The notes under the pieces are model-generated. The model did no database searches. It had not been told where the DNA came from and saw only the letters and a program-made list of their open reading frames with translations. This document shows positions 1 to 11,840 of a stretch of DNA of 64,000 nucleotides, piece by piece. Positions within the stretch are counted from its first letter, which is position 1; the number at the start of each line of letters is the position of its first letter. The position numbers and the translations under genes are program-made. The stretch spans positions 186,001 to 250,000 of the forward strand of contig JBAJFG010000198.1 of assembly GCA_037903475.1 (NCBI GenBank), read 5' to 3'. The stretch comes from Ancylostoma caninum. Lineage: Eukaryota > Nematoda > Chromadorea > Rhabditida > Ancylostomatidae.

Positions 1-675
1 CCTCGTACAGGCACAGAACGAAATGGGTGCAGTCCATCTTTTACAGTAGATGAAAGTGGTGTATATCAACATCAAGCGCATACGACCTTGGGTTGGCAAA
101 GATGAGCAGCATGTGCCGCAACCAAAAGCAGGTCTTCACCGTCTCAACGTTACGATCAGTGCTTGGTGTGACGGCAGAGACATCATCCACTGCGAGGTAT
201 TGTCACGCTACAGTGCCCTCACGGTAGACCTGAGCTGTCAGCCGCTGGATAGACTGGCCGCAAAAACCACAGGGAAGCGTCCGAATAATGACACGATTCG
301 ATGCCTGCTCGCCCATACTCACCCACATACTGCAAGAGTGGCTCGCCAGAAGCTACCCGAATTTGGATGGAAAGTACTGACTTACCCACCATACAGTCCT
401 TGCTCCAAAAGATTACCACCTTCTCCTGTCGTTCTCTAACGGCATGCAATGGAAAGCGTTCGATAATGAGATGACTTCGATCGCTTGTTCAACAATTTTT
501 TCAAGTCACTGTCACAACAGTTCTAGGCCGAAGGCATGAAAATGCTTCTCGAAAGTTGTAGAAGAGTAATGGGAAGTGATGGTGACTTATTCATTTCTTA
601 ATGTGTTCTCCTATTCTTGAAACATCAATAAAATATTATGTTTAAAGAATCACGAGAACTTTCCCTACAACCTAA
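1..675 (+). mobile_element. 3' part of a mariner element, entering from the window edge
   Basis: The transposase remnant below is followed by the 3' terminal sequence, ending in CTACAACCTAA next to a TA dinucleotide at 676-677. On the other strand this end reads TTAGGTTGTAGGGAAAG, which fits mariner terminal repeats. The 5' end lies outside the window. Frameshifts and stops show that the copy is dead. Confidence 0.75.
50..439 (+). pseudogene. mariner transposase fragment, decayed
   Basis: This is the middle to C-terminal part of a mariner (Tc1/mariner superfamily) DDE transposase, the nuclear cut-and-paste recombinase. The frame reads YINIKR, then QPKAGLH, then a DLSCQPLDRL-like block, and ends with KLPEFGWKVLTYPPYSP, which matches the conserved region before the third catalytic aspartate. 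The GDE-KW block just upstream (from about 45) is in another frame, so there is a frameshift at its start. After 430 the frame is lost, but short matches to the family's C-terminus continue to about 560. About a third of a normal 340-residue transposase is readable. The family assignment is firm; activity is excluded. Confidence 0.8.
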
Positions 676-900
676 TACTTCATTGACGCCATCCTTGTAC
701 ACATGGAAACCGTCGAAAAGTTCTTTGTGGAAGCTTGTGAGTGATGTGCTTGAATTGTGGTAGCTGAGGATTAGGCCTGTGACACGACGTAGCGAATCCC
801 TGTGGCGTGTTGTTGATGCGTCTCCCCTCGAACACCTCGAAATGTTTGAAATTTTCTAAAAGAACGAAAGCTTCGTAAGTACGATTTGCTACTAGTCTTA

Positions 901-1000
901 CACTGCCGCTATAGTCCTCGAGGACTGTAGCACCTTGCGTCGCCGTCGCCGGCGACGGCGACGCAAGGTGCTATACTCCTCGAGGAGTATAGCGGCTACC
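901..1000. repeat. palindromic foldback MITE, internally deleted copy
   Basis: Arms 906-950 and 951-995 form an almost perfect 45-bp inverted repeat with no spacer, centred on GTCGCCGGCGAC. TTA lies at 898-900 and again at 1001-1003. The same termini occur at 23886-24093 around a longer interior, also flanked by TTA, so this is probably a centre-deleted member of a MITE family with 3-bp TTA target duplications. Confidence 0.75.
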
Positions 1001-1074
1001 TTAGTTTGTCCTATCCGATCCGACGTGTCACCTGCTGGACTTTCCAAATTCTGCGACTGCTACTCACATCTAAA

Positions 1075-1206
1075 TCGAAACTGCTGCAATTCATGAATGG
1101 CTTTGCATTGTTTTGTATTAATTTGTGTTAAAGTTACCCCGTTCATCGAAACTGCTGCAATTAATGAATGGCTTTGCATTGTTTTGTGTTAAAGTGACCC
1201 CTTTCA
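1075..1206. repeat. two-copy tandem duplication, 61-71 bp unit
   Basis: TCGAAACTGCTGCAATT starts at 1075 and again at 1146. The units agree at most positions, and the first has about 10 extra bases. No function is visible. Confidence 0.8.
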
Positions 1207-2356
1207 TTTACTTTAGATCCGGTCGGGGTTTGTGGTGTTTTTATTTGGATCCTCCTAAACAAATTATGATAGCACCGCAAGTTTTGTTTGCATTCTTTCA
1301 TCATGGGCTCAGAACAAAGACAGTGTTCGTGGAAGACTCAAAGCTGACAATGTAGTCGATCGATGTTTCATCATGAGTGCGTAGATGTAGTGGATGTTGC
1401 GTTGGGCCTCCTCTTGATCTGCTTCCACTGGGTATGACTAAGCCATGCGAATGTATCGGCATTAACTGCCCCACCTTCCTCTTTTTCGCTCCTTACCTTT
1501 TCATCAGCAGATTTTTCTTCCAATAGTTCCTTTACGGCTGCGACCTGCCTCACTGTTATTGAATGTCCTGGATTGAAAAATAAATAAATTCAAGCCTAAC
1601 ATTGGTGAAGTCAAAGAAGTGTAGCCGCCTTCGCACATTTTTACATTTCTTACTTGCTTATCCTCCTTAGCTCTCGACTGCATAAGTCGCTGCCGTAGGT
1701 GCCACAGGATCTTGAAATTTCCATGTGGATACACCCCTTGTCTTAGCGGGATCAATCTTTCTCCTTTATCCAGGCTTGGGACCGGCTACGAAAAATGTAG
1801 ACGAAGTTGCATTTTTTACATGTCTGAACTAACATTTCCGATGCAACAGCACAACTTTCTTGCTTAAACTTGCTGTCTCAAACTGACACTAATGTTCAGT
1901 ATTTATGAGAAAAGTAAAATGGAGGAATATTATGGAAATTATTCATGGGAAAACTGTAGCCAAAAGAACGTCGCTGTCTAGAGTGTGAACACCGACCTAC
2001 TCCACCCAAATTTTGTTTTCCGGAAGTGAGAAGTGGATCAAACTTGAAGGTGCATGGAGGACTATCAGGGAGATACTTCAATGAGTAACGCAAACACAGA
2101 CTACCATTTGTTCTTGTCGTTATTCAATTACCTGAAAGATTGGAAGTGTGACGATTTGGAAGAATTCGGAAAAAGGCTCGACGAGTTTTAGCATCGCAAT
2201 ATCAGAATTTCTAAACAACCAAAATTCAAAAGTTTTCTGTCCAATGGCAAACTATATTCAATGAATATCAGGTGTATTGAATGAAAGAAAAATGAGTTTG
2301 AGAACACATCAAATAGTGGCGGGAAATTTTTGCGACAACTTAATAGTAATTTTGTT
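1207..2356. other. intergenic, no gene recognised
   Basis: Only short open frames without a family match or convincing splice sites are present. Nothing repetitive within this window was seen here. Confidence 0.5.
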
Positions 2357-2417
2357 ATTCCATCTGGGTCCACGGAGCGGAGTTGCCACTCTTTTCCCAC
2401 GCCCCCCCCCCCCCTCT
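2357..2417. mobile_element. fragment of the CAGTGGCGGA MITE family
   Basis: The segment CCATCTGGGTCCACGGAGCGG followed by CCACGCCCCCC resembles the right-hand end of the complete copy at 57871-58145 (GTCTGGGTCCCCAAAACGG, then CCCACGCCCCC). The rest of the element is absent. Confidence 0.5.
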
Positions 2418-2545
2418 AGCAAGTAATTCCTATGTTCTGCACTGCTGAACCCTACTAAGTCCTGAAGATCAATTGCCGTCATATGCTAGGCATGCCTCCC
2501 TCCTAGCGTTGCATTGTATTTCATATTCATATTCTTATATATTTA

Positions 2546-3084
2546 CAGGGGGGGCCATAAGTTATTGTACAACGTTTGCTGGCCCATTTCTCCGCAGTAG
2601 TAAAATATTTTTTGCCGCACTAGGCACTGTTTAATAGAGCTGGATTTGCTCTATCTTTTGATCACAAAAACCTCCTGGATACTTCCAAGATAACGAAAAA
2701 AGTTTATCGGAAACATTCATTGCAGACTTTCGGTGCCGCAAAATGCACTAACTCTGCCCGCAATTTCCGAGCAAAACAGCCACAAAAACAGTTTGATATT
2801 TTTAGAAAGAGCATTCTTTGCTCTTTAAGATGCATCTAAGCAGTACACCCCACTTTAGAGATTTGGTGGATTTTTCGTAAAAAATTTCCACATCAACCCG
2901 CTTTTTTCAAAAACCTGTTCTAAGTCCAACTGCTCCAAAGCAAAACTCTCCCGGGAAACCGGGTTTTAACTGTAAGATACTTTGATCCCTGCTCTATTCG
3001 GCAGCGAAAAGAGCAGGATAATCCATGTGTTGCTGGTGGAGAAATAAATGAGCAAACGTTGTACAATAACTTATGGCCCCCCTG
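2546..3084. mobile_element. 539-bp Tc1/mariner-type MITE, copy 1
   Basis: The ends are inverted repeats of about 35 bp beginning CAGGGGGGGCCATAAGTTA and containing TTGTACAACGTTTGC. TA duplications lie at 2544-2545 and 3085-3086. There is no coding capacity. A near-identical copy lies inverted at 21062-21607, so both are probably recent insertions moved by a Tc1-like transposase encoded elsewhere. Confidence 0.85.
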
Positions 3085-3086
3085 TA

Positions 3087-4627
3087 TATGCCTCCCATAT
3101 CTCCTTTCTCACGGAAATGGGCAATTTCTTCATTTTCATGCAGGTATCCTACATTAAGCTGTAGCCAGAAACGAGGTTACAATACTAAAACGGATAATCG
3201 TGACTAAAGCCCCATTCAGAGCAAGTTCTCGCCGGGCGGCGAGAGGGGGCGTGGTAAGCCTTTGCCGCTCAGCAACGTTGGGGATACTCACAGTTGAGCG
3301 GGAGCGCAGCGATTAGCACTAGGGCATCTCTTCTACACCTGCAGTAATTCTTCCACTTCCTTTGGATTTCTGTAGAATTCCTTGTTGGAAGTGAGCGATA
3401 TAGTCGAGAAAAGCCTCTTCTGTATCTTCTATGAGCTAATATTCTGAACTAGGTGCCCAGGTAGGAGACGTGTACCTCATTAATCTAGGACTAAATACGG
3501 CACATCACGTCATCCATGACTAAAATACTAGAAATACAAGAAGTAACATAAAGGATACCTCATCAAATGTTCTAGTTTACTGGTAGGCACCCACCGAAAA
3601 CGTCAAATGAGAAGCGCTAAAAACATTAACAAACATAACTAAATATTCGTCATTGGAGAAGTACAGTTTGTTCAAAAGATTTCCAATTCCACAGAAATCA
3701 TTGTGATCTGCGAAGCTTTGCGTGGGTGACCGATTTTCACTGACTGTAGCAAGTTTTGTTGCATTTTTGCATACGGTGTTGTTGCATATGGCTTCAATTG
3801 AAGTGGCATAAGAATGTCTAAAAAATACACTTTGTTTTTCGCAAAATACCCGTTCTTGAATTGTCAACCTAATGAATGATGAACCAGAAACCACAGCGTA
3901 TTTGATAAGAGTCACGTATATTATGGAAAATGAACTGTAATTACAGAACACTGCAAATCAATGGTTTGCGAACCAAGAGATACCGAATACTTCCACGATA
4001 ATATGCAGCTGATTCTTCCACAGAATTTGGAGAAAGTGGAAATTGGGGAAAGCTTCGAGTAAGCGTTCTTTCCATTAAAAAGTGTCATGCCAGGAAGTTC
4101 GGATTGTATTCCTCTCGACTGAATTCCTCCCGAATTATCCTCTGGACAACAGCACAAGGCCACACCTCCCATAAGAGATGGTCTGGAAGAAGACGCGAGC
4201 GGAAATCAAGAATCTCTCTAACCCTCTTCACCCTAATCAATGGACTGCTGCCACACAGATAACAACAAACCCAAAAGCTTGCATTCATTGCTAAGAAGAA
4301 GATTAAGGTCATGAAAATGCGTCAGCTCAAAATACTTTGGCCGTTATTGCTGGCTCACAAAAGTTGTTTGACTTCGGACCTCGAGGAACCAAAATTTAGG
4401 TGAAATGATGGTAAAGAGATGCTGAATAGAACAACTACTCAATCGACGAAAAATTTCAGATTCAGCCAAGTTATGACACTTCGAAGTCAACTGTCAAAAT
4501 CCGATATCAATTTTCAACAACCTGATACAATTAGTTACAATTGTATACGGTGCCTCAGTGCAAGCAAGCTGTTTTTGGATCATCAGCTTTTTGGTCCAAT
4601 AACAAAGACAAATGATCAGAAGACAGA
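3087..4627. other. intergenic; weak minus-strand frames only
   Basis: Three overlapping minus-strand open frames occupy 3577-4312. The 5'-most (4085-4312) starts with a hydrophobic stretch that could pass for a signal peptide, and the 3'-most (3577-3951) has several cysteines and N-glycosylation-like sequons. I found no splice sites joining them in frame and no family resemblance, so I do not call a gene. Confidence 0.3.
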
Positions 4628-4646
4628 TCTGTATATATAAAAGTGA

Positions 4647-4757
<111 letters not shown>

Positions 4758-4943
4758 CCGAATAGAAATCGCGGAGGATGAACCGAACGGGACCAAATTT
4801 TGCAGGTAGACCCTCCACGGGCTGGCGGAGGTTAAGGCTACTTTGCAACTAGGACTATCGATTAGTTTGTCGATTATATCGATTTTATTGACTTTTCGCT
4901 CTTCTTGACTAGGACTTGCGAAAACATGCCTATGGGGTACCTC

Positions 4944-5533
4944 AATACGCTGAACTCGAATATGACAACCATTTAGCCCTAAATTATCGATTTATTGATT
5001 TTATTGATTTTTCTCTATTCCTGATCATGAGACGGTAAAGACATGTCTACTGGGGTATCACAATACGCTGAACTCGAATATGACAACCATTTAGCCCTAA
5101 ATTATCGATTTATTGATTTTATTGATTTTTCTCTATTCCTGATCATGAGACGGTAAAGACATCTCTACTGGGGTATCGCAATACGCTGAACTCGAGTATG
5201 ACAACCATTTTGCGCCAAATCATCGATTTATTGTATTTATTGATTTTTCTCTATTCCTGATCATGGGGCGGTAGAGACATGTCCACTGGGGTATCACAAT
5301 ACGCTGAACTCGAATATGACAACCATTTAGCCCTAAATTATCGATTTATTGATTTTATTGATTTTTCTCTATTCCTGATCATGAGACGGTAAAGACATCT
5401 CTACTGGGGTATCGCAATACGCTGAACTCGAGTATGACAACCATTTTGCGCCAAATCATCGATTTATTGTATTTATTGATTTTTCGGCATTCTTGCACAC
5501 GGTTTGGTGAAAACGTGCCTTATGGCATTTTCT
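4944..5533. repeat. 118-bp tandem satellite inside the Helitron-like element
   Basis: The anchor AATACGCTGAACTCG recurs at 4944, 5062, 5180, 5298 and 5416, exactly 118 bp apart, with a diverged last unit. Each unit has an AT-rich core (ATCGATTTATTG repeats). Units 2+3 and 4+5 share the same alternating variants (AATATGAC..TAGCCC versus GAGTATGAC..TTGCGCC), a 236-bp higher-order period. Confidence 0.92.
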
Positions 5534-5760
5534 GAAAAGCTGAACGTGGGCAAGATAAGCATTTTAGAAGGATTTAGTCACCAGTCAAGCAAGTTCACCC
5601 TATTTTTTGAGGGAGGGGGGAAGGGTGAAGAAAGGTCACTTAAGCTGATTACCAAATGATAAACATTTTGAGAGGATTTCTCGGCTCAACAAGTGTTGAC
5701 ATCAGGTTCAAATTGGCGGGAAAAATTGAACACCCGAGCGAAGCCGGGTACGGCAGCTAG

Positions 5761-6146
5761 TTCCGAATATATTTTCCGGAACTATCTTATTTACCAGTCT
5801 GGCCATCCGACTGACGCCGGACTTCCAGACTTCTCTCAGTGCTCGTTTCACTTGTACATATATTTACTTCATATAGAAACGCGATTAGGTATAGACCTAC
5901 AGATGTTCCGCGAAGATAGTAGCCGTAAAGCATCCCTCATATGTCCGTAGACTACGTGAGGCGATGCCCTTCATTCGGTTGTGGTAGCCTTAATCAGAAG
6001 TTTGGACCGACTAAGTGTTAACTCAAACATGAAATGGTTCATGTCTTGCCAGCTTTCGATCCTTCGTTCGATAACGGTCTGCTTGAGTATACAAGCGGAC
6101 CTATAGGGTTCTCAGGCACTTTCACCGGGTTGGCCGCATTCAAATA
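5761..6146. other. intergenic, no gene recognised
   Basis: No family match. The block ACCAGTCTGGCCATCCGAC at about 5791 recurs in diverged form at about 15637, so it may belong to an uncharacterised dispersed repeat. Confidence 0.4.
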
Positions 6147-6209
6147 CCGGGAAGGCCACAGCACCCTAGTCAACCTGCTCGGTTGACTAGGGTACTGTGG
6201 CCTTCCCGG
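6147..6209. repeat. 29-bp inverted repeat with 5-nt spacer
   Basis: Left arm 6147-6175 (CCGGGAAGGCCACAG...) pairs with right arm 6181-6209 across TGCTC, with one mismatch. Outer bases GCCGCATT and AATGCGGC extend the symmetry imperfectly. Confidence 0.9.
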
Positions 6210-6219
6210 AATGCGGCTT

Positions 6220-7558
6220 GACCGGTATATACCCACGGTTTGCCCAGGAATGAGTAGCCGGCCTGCCCGGTAGATGGTTCAGTGCACGTCGGGAATCCTC
6301 ATCCACGCATTAAAGCTCTGATTAAAGCAAAAATAACAACAAACACCATTTCTCAAGCACTGCTGTTTATTATTGCTACATTCCTTTACAAATCTTACAT
6401 CAAAAATAGCCGTAAAATCTCAAATATTGCGGAAAAAATTACTGAAGGAAGTCGTTAAAACAACTTTCTTCTCGATATTTCTTCGGTAAACCTACACTAT
6501 CGAACTCTCAGTGTACTTTTGGCCTGCTTTTGCCGCTACTAGCGATGTACAAAAAAACATTAATAAATAACCACTGCGACTCCTGAAAAAAGCTTCGGAT
6601 ACTATCATAGCTTTTGTGAACTTACTGTGCACACATAAAATCTCTTCTGAGCTCTATCTTCACCGATCTTAGTTAATCATGGTTTTTTTTAGAATTATGA
6701 TAAAACTTCTACCGCCAGTAGGTCTGAGTTACAGTACGGCATGGAACTATCCTTAAAACAGTCTTCACCTTATAGAGCAAACATGCACTAAAATAAAGAG
6801 AGTTGACACCTTACCATTATAACGCAAAGAACACCATGGTTAAACGAACTTAAAACCTACGTTTTGTAATGCTGCCGAATATGCCACAGCAGGCATTGCA
6901 CACCCTACGGTGGAAGGCGAAGAATGAAAATAAAGTTATGAATTGAAAATCTCATATTATTGCTAATGATCACTTGTAAATCAGCTTGTCGGCTTGCCCG
7001 GTGCTATGATTGTGTTGTCGGTCTGACCAGTATACCCGCGTCATTCAAACCACTAGCCGGGGCCTGCCCGGTGCCGAAAAAGTAAGGGCCGGGGCCTGCC
7101 CGGTACCTCACAACTGCTGTCGGCCTACCCGGTGAAAGCGTCTGAGTTGTTGCTTCAGAGACGAATGGAATGAATACAGGACTGCAGAGGGAAGTTGGGT
7201 CACAAATGCGATCGAGAAAACTGCGCGGAGCGTGTTGGACGTAAGCGACACGCATTGTCCCACTCCTCCCACACTATGGAATCAAATTGTGACATTTCAC
7301 AGCTGCTGCGCGCACGCACATCCTATCTCAGCAGTGGCACCCTACTCTGCCTCCCGGCTTCTTATCGGCGGTGCACCCTTGCCACCTCGCTGGACCCGTC
7401 TCCACCCGTTCCCCACTTATGGGCTCTATCACGTTGCTAGACCCACCTTTACGCGTTTCACCACGCTAGGCCACACCCCCTGAATTTCTTTTCTCAAAAC
7501 ACACACAGACACACACACACACAAGCACACACAGTCAGCCCTTTATTATATGTCATGA
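6220..7558. other. intergenic with GGCCTGCCCGGT cluster and short (CA)n
   Basis: The GC-rich motif GGCCTGCCCGGT or close variants occurs near 6262, 6991, 7066, 7092 and 7121. A short CA-rich tract lies at about 7500-7532. The proline-rich overlapping frames at 7195-7483 show no family match and I treat them as chance. Confidence 0.45.
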
Positions 7559-8240
7559 TTCTCAGGCAATTGAGCAGCACTTCCCTCCACCGATATCGGC
7601 TCTACACGAGCGACGTTTGCTAGAGAGCTGATCTCATAATCTAGCTGGAACTTTAGCCAAGAGGATTATCCGAGCACTTTCCCTTTACAACGAGGGGATA
7701 GTACTGCTGAACTATAAGGGGAATGTCGTACAGAGAAGCGTGAGGGAAAATCGCGCCAACATATTGTGTGTTTTCATGCTACACCGGGCTGTCCACGGCC
7801 AGGCTGGCTGCAGAGTGTGCCGCTGCTGGCCAGCTGAACGTGGACAGCCCGGTCTAGCATGAAAACACACAATATGTAGTAAAATGGTTTGGCATGGGAA
7901 TAAAGCGTTACAAAACTGCTACTTCAAGTATCCGTGATGGTAGAAATACACGTGATGTTAAGGGAAATGTAAAATTAACGAAATATACAATACAAACGTA
8001 AAAAACTGCTTAGAACAGTAAAAAAGACTTCTTCCCTCAACGCGCTATCACGGAGGTAGACCTCTGAATACCCATATCAAAAGGATTTGTGGCTTTTGCG
8101 AAAAAATCTAAGTTATCAGAAAGAGTAAGTAGAGTTTAATCAGATAGTTCGGAAAAAGTTGGAGGGAGTCGGTTTCATCACATCATTTACTGTGATCGTG
8201 CATGTTTGGAAGAGGGTGAACAATTACGAAAATGGGTGTG
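7559..8240 (+). repeat. dispersed repeat R2, copy A
   Basis: It is similar over most of its length to the reverse complement of 19490-20067. Shared blocks include CTTCCCTCCACCGATATC, GGGGAATGTCGTACAGAG, AACGCGCTATCACGGAGG and GTTGGAGGGAGTCGG. The shared part includes a coding-like stretch (about 8047-8230), disrupted here by a frameshift and a stop. A private inverted repeat at 7760-7876 is not in copy B. The right end is cut off by the MITE starting at 8244. Confidence 0.8.
7760..7876. repeat. 38-bp inverted repeat private to R2 copy A
   Basis: CATATTGTGTGTTTTCATGC starts at 7760, and its complement ends at 7876, with about 38 bp pairing (one mismatch). R2 copy B has only one arm (GAAAACACACAATATG), so the other arm was added or lost in one copy. 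Confidence 0.88.
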
Positions 8241-8243
8241 GAT

Positions 8244-8460
8244 CAGTGGCGGACGCAAGGGGCGCCACCCCCGAGAATGGCCAAATTTTCGAAATTACTT
8301 TACAATACAAATGAAAATCTCGTGTTAGTTTATCTTCAATTGTTTATTTTTATTACTATTTCTAATATAATTTTTATTTATCATTTATTATTATAATTAA
8401 TATTTTTACTAATTTTATTTTCCACCTGGGTCCCCAAAGCGGCTGAGACCCCACTTTTTT
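8244..8460. mobile_element. CAGTGGCGGA MITE, right-truncated
   Basis: It starts CAGTGGCGGACGCAAGG and follows the complete copy at 57871-58145 through an AT-rich centre to GAGACCCCACTTTT, where the match stops. There is no coding capacity. Confidence 0.7.
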
Positions 8461-9371
8461 TAAGCAATTGGAAAAGTATGGATGTCAGGAAATAAACTTC
8501 CTGTTCCAATTAAGAGAGAGGAGGTGGAAGCGGCAAAACACGCACATTCGGCTTGCTCCTGGTTCGACTGATGAAGAAATAGATCATTTTATTGATTGGT
8601 GTGGATGTTTCCTTACATGAGGACAAGGTTCAAAAACTTTCTTCCCAAAAAAGAAATACCATCTGAGAGAATTGCGATTTTCGCAATGTTTTGCGCATCA
8701 ATGCAAAATATTCTCTTAAAACTGCGTTTCTTTCCAAAAAACAACCGAACAGATGCCAAACGCACGTGGAACAAAAAAGGAACCAAAACGAAATTAAGAC
8801 TAAAAAGCAGCACATTTAAACGAGACTCAAACTAACAGCCAACTAACTAACTGCCACCCCTAGTCATTCGGAGTGCTTGCGTACCGGTCATGGTGCTGCG
8901 GGTTGTTGTGGTCTGCTCGTTGGTTCCAAATTCAGGCCTTTCGACGAGTACTCGGTGTCCTTCCTCTGCTGGCTCCTGTGTGATCCTTTTGCGCTTCTGT
9001 AATAAGCAGAGCTCAGGAAACGTTCCACTTTAACAAAAAAAAAACTGCACTCACCGGTTCAGGGTGCAGCCGACGCGGCGCACTGTCTGTTCTCTACACT
9101 GAAACTAGTAGTTTTAGGTCGCTACACACACTTAGCGATTGAAATACTTACAGTGCATTTGAGATGAATACCCTGCAGCTCTGCTGGTCTGTAGCGGTAT
9201 TCATGCATGAGTGCCTCTATAAGTGTGCGAAGCTACAGTTCCTAACAGTTGCGATGATGCCAACTATAACAGGATGCAATGAGTGGGTAGTTCTAAATAG
9301 TTTTATGTTGATGGTACCACTGCATTAGTATGTAGTAAAATGATGGGGGTCGAAATGATGGGTGGGTATCA
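8461..9371. other. intergenic, no gene recognised
   Basis: Lysine-rich open frames at 8596-8835 lie in A-rich DNA on both strands and match nothing I know. No exon-like signals are evident. Confidence 0.45.
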
Positions 9372-9456
9372 GCGCGGATGGCCGAGTGGATAAAGCAGTG
9401 GACTCCCAATCATTCGACTTCAATGCAGAAGGCGAGGTAGGTGGGTTCGAGTGGGC
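9372..9456 (+). pseudogene. class II tRNA-like relic with CCC anticodon-position triplet
   Basis: GCGCGGA is followed by an A-box-like TGGCCGAGTGG, an anticodon-arm-like GTGGACTCCCAATCATT, a variable-arm-sized insert and a B-box-like GGGTTCGAGT. The layout matches a long-variable-arm (Leu/Ser type) tRNA. The 3' halves of the anticodon, T and acceptor stems do not pair (TCATT for an expected TCCAT; GGGCA after the T loop), so it is a pseudogene or SINE head. A long-arm tRNA with CCC resembles the nematode-specific nev-tRNA-Gly class, but this is inference. Confidence 0.45.
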
Positions 9457-9789
9457 AGAAGGGTTAGGAAGGAGGTAAAGGCAGAAGGGTTAGGAAGAAT
9501 CGAAAACTATGAAAAACCTCAGGATTCTCTTTCATTTTTGTTTTCACGCATTGTTTAGTGATGGAGGATCAGACGCCAAGGGAGAGTGAGAACGATTCTT
9601 ATGACCATAACCGCTTTTGTCCCCTGGTTTTCGCATCTTCTGAATTTCCAAAATGTAGCACCGGAGGCGATAGGTGAACAGAAGCGTCTGCAATATCTCC
9701 TTAACGCCATTTCAACAAAATCAAGCCCTTTTATCGACGTCTGCTCTCACAACACTAAGAGCAGTGCTTGCCCGCTGCCATATCGCTAG
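9457..9789. other. intergenic, no gene recognised
   Basis: A short direct repeat, GCAGAAGGGTTAGGAAG, occurs twice just after the tRNA-like sequence (about 9455 and 9481). Nothing else is identified. Confidence 0.4.
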
Positions 9790-10135
9790 GAGCGGGGTGC
9801 AACTGCTGCCAGACCGCCAGGAGCGGTGCCCATCCGCTGTCGCACCGCCAAGGGCGGTAACTTTACCGCCCCTACACCGCGAGCAGCGTGGCACCATACC
9901 GCATTTGCCGAATGGTGTGACGGTCCCTGGCGGTCTAGTGCAATGCAAGGGGCGGTGGAATGTCTGAGTGAACGTCGCCGGGAAGGTTTTAGCCTACCCG
10001 CCGGGAGGACTAGTTCCATGGGTAGAAAACTTGCATTCATGAAGCCGGCGGGTACCTTCCCGGCCTACTCGGTGGGTGGACGGGAAGGTTCCCGCTTATC
10101 CGACCATCTAGGCCTCGGGAAGTTCTACCCGTCGG
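9790..10135. repeat. GC-rich cluster of short inverted repeats
   Basis: Repeated CCGCC/GGCGG arms (for example AGACCGCCAGG near 9810 against CCTGGCGGTCT near 9925, and ACCGCCAAGGGCGGT) give several possible hairpins, followed by GGGAAGG/CCTTCCC pairs to 10135. Open frames on both strands here follow from the GC-rich composition. Confidence 0.6.
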
Positions 10136-11840
10136 TGGATTTCCGCGACATTTTTAAGTATATTCAAAATTTCGTTGGCGAACCATGATTTAGAAATGCC
10201 TTCTTAGGGTTCAAAAGAGTTTTGTGTTGCCTCCCACTTAGCTAATTAAATGCTATCTCCATTCCGACTCATTTGTTTCCACTGCCCAAACAATATTTCT
10301 TTTTATTTTTGGATATGTGTGTTATATGGTTTCACTACCCCTGATCACCCGAAAAACGCCATCTACCCGAGAAAAAAACCGCTGGCACTAGTACACATGA
10401 GGGGCCCCCAAAATCTTCAAAAAAATCCGCCGAAAATTGGCATGGGGAGTTATTTGAAGTGCTGGACACGAATATCGTATCCATGTTGTACCGTAACCAC
10501 GTTGTTGTAGAGTTAGGGTAGGGTTACTGTAGATGCGGTACCTCGTAAAATTTTCTCAAATTTTGCGTAAAGGGATTGTTTTAGGTGCTGATCACGATTA
10601 TCCCCTTGTGCATGTCACCTTCGTTTTCGCCCCGTAATCGGTATTTTTTTTTCTAAATTCGCTACCACATACACATCGTAGCCCTATGAAAATATGGTAA
10701 CACTACAAAATGGAGACGACCATACTGTTCAGCACCTCGAATGACTCCTATACAAAGTTTTGGCGAAAAAAATCCAAACTTTCGGGACCGTTAATGTGGA
10801 ATATGTAATACCAAACCGCGAGGTAATTATTTCCCACCACACCTTTCTTTTGTTTTTCCTACCGTTCTACTCTCTCCTTTTTACTTGCATTTTTGAGGGT
10901 AGAAGTGATTGAAAATATACGTTTCATGACCTTACAGTTCTTATCAAAAAGATAGACAGATTGCGCCTGAGGTTTCATGTCGTCGCGTCAAAAATTACTC
11001 GAGCCTTTCACCTGGGCATGCTGTCTGTCTTCGCATCCATCACTCAGGTCCTCTCGTGTTTCTGCAGCCACGGAATCAGTCTATGTTTAAAGGTAGACAG
11101 TACCTTTCTTTTTTAATTGAATTTTCTCGAGATACGAAAAGTGTGGGAGGGATTTAAGATTACTTTCTGAGAGCACTTTTTCCTATTAAATCTACTGGGT
11201 GTTATTGTTCCCTCGGGTTCCTTCGTTTCGAAAATGTTCGGTTTCGTCCACATTTCTAGAAGGTTTGGTTTAGGCAGCCTTTGACATTTGTGATCACATT
11301 ATGTCAAATTCTGCAACGCTAGGATGGTTTCGTCCAGCAAGCTATCAACGCAATACAAAAACAGAACTATAATGGAATGTGATGGATGGAGTTGGCGAAG
11401 AAGAAAAAACAGAAGAACACAAGAAAGAACCACGATATATACGTTGTTGAGGGTGAAAAACAGAGAAAGAGCTAGTAGTAGAGACTCCTCATGTCTTACT
11501 AGTAAGAAACCCACATGGAGACCGGGCTTCTAGAAAGGAAAAAAGAGGGACAACAACGTTTTGACGATAAATTTTTCACAGCATATGTTCGAAATTTTTC
11601 ACTACGCGCCCTACTTCATGAAAATTCAGCCGTTCTTCCCGCTCTCTGCTCATTCATGAATACAAATTTTACCCGTACGGATGACTACTGTGATCGTTCC
11701 CGCCGGGAACCAGCGGTAGCGGATACTCGTTCCTGTTTGCGACATCGCACCTCATTGAATTCCACAGTTTTTCTCCCACTTTTGCTGCCTGCGCCTCATG
11801 ACAACGAGATCGCGAACATGGTTCCCAACCACTGTCGCGA
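10136..11840. other. intergenic; scattered TACTGTAG-type sequence, no gene
   Basis: Around 10480-10800 the sequence has GTAACC/TTACTGTAG motifs recalling the satellite at 42960-43690 but without clear tandem order. Frames at 11299-11847 are not convincing. Confidence 0.4.

Noticed and set aside
3577..4312. Three overlapping minus-strand frames as a secreted-protein gene
   Set aside because: No splice sites join them in phase and no domain is recognised.
4944..5533. Regular 118-bp repeats as a CRISPR-like array
   Set aside because: Whole units repeat with no unique spacers, in a eukaryotic Helitron-like context.
9674..10188. Overlapping long frames on both strands
   Set aside because: The DNA is GC-rich and palindromic, so stop codons are rare in all frames; no family match.
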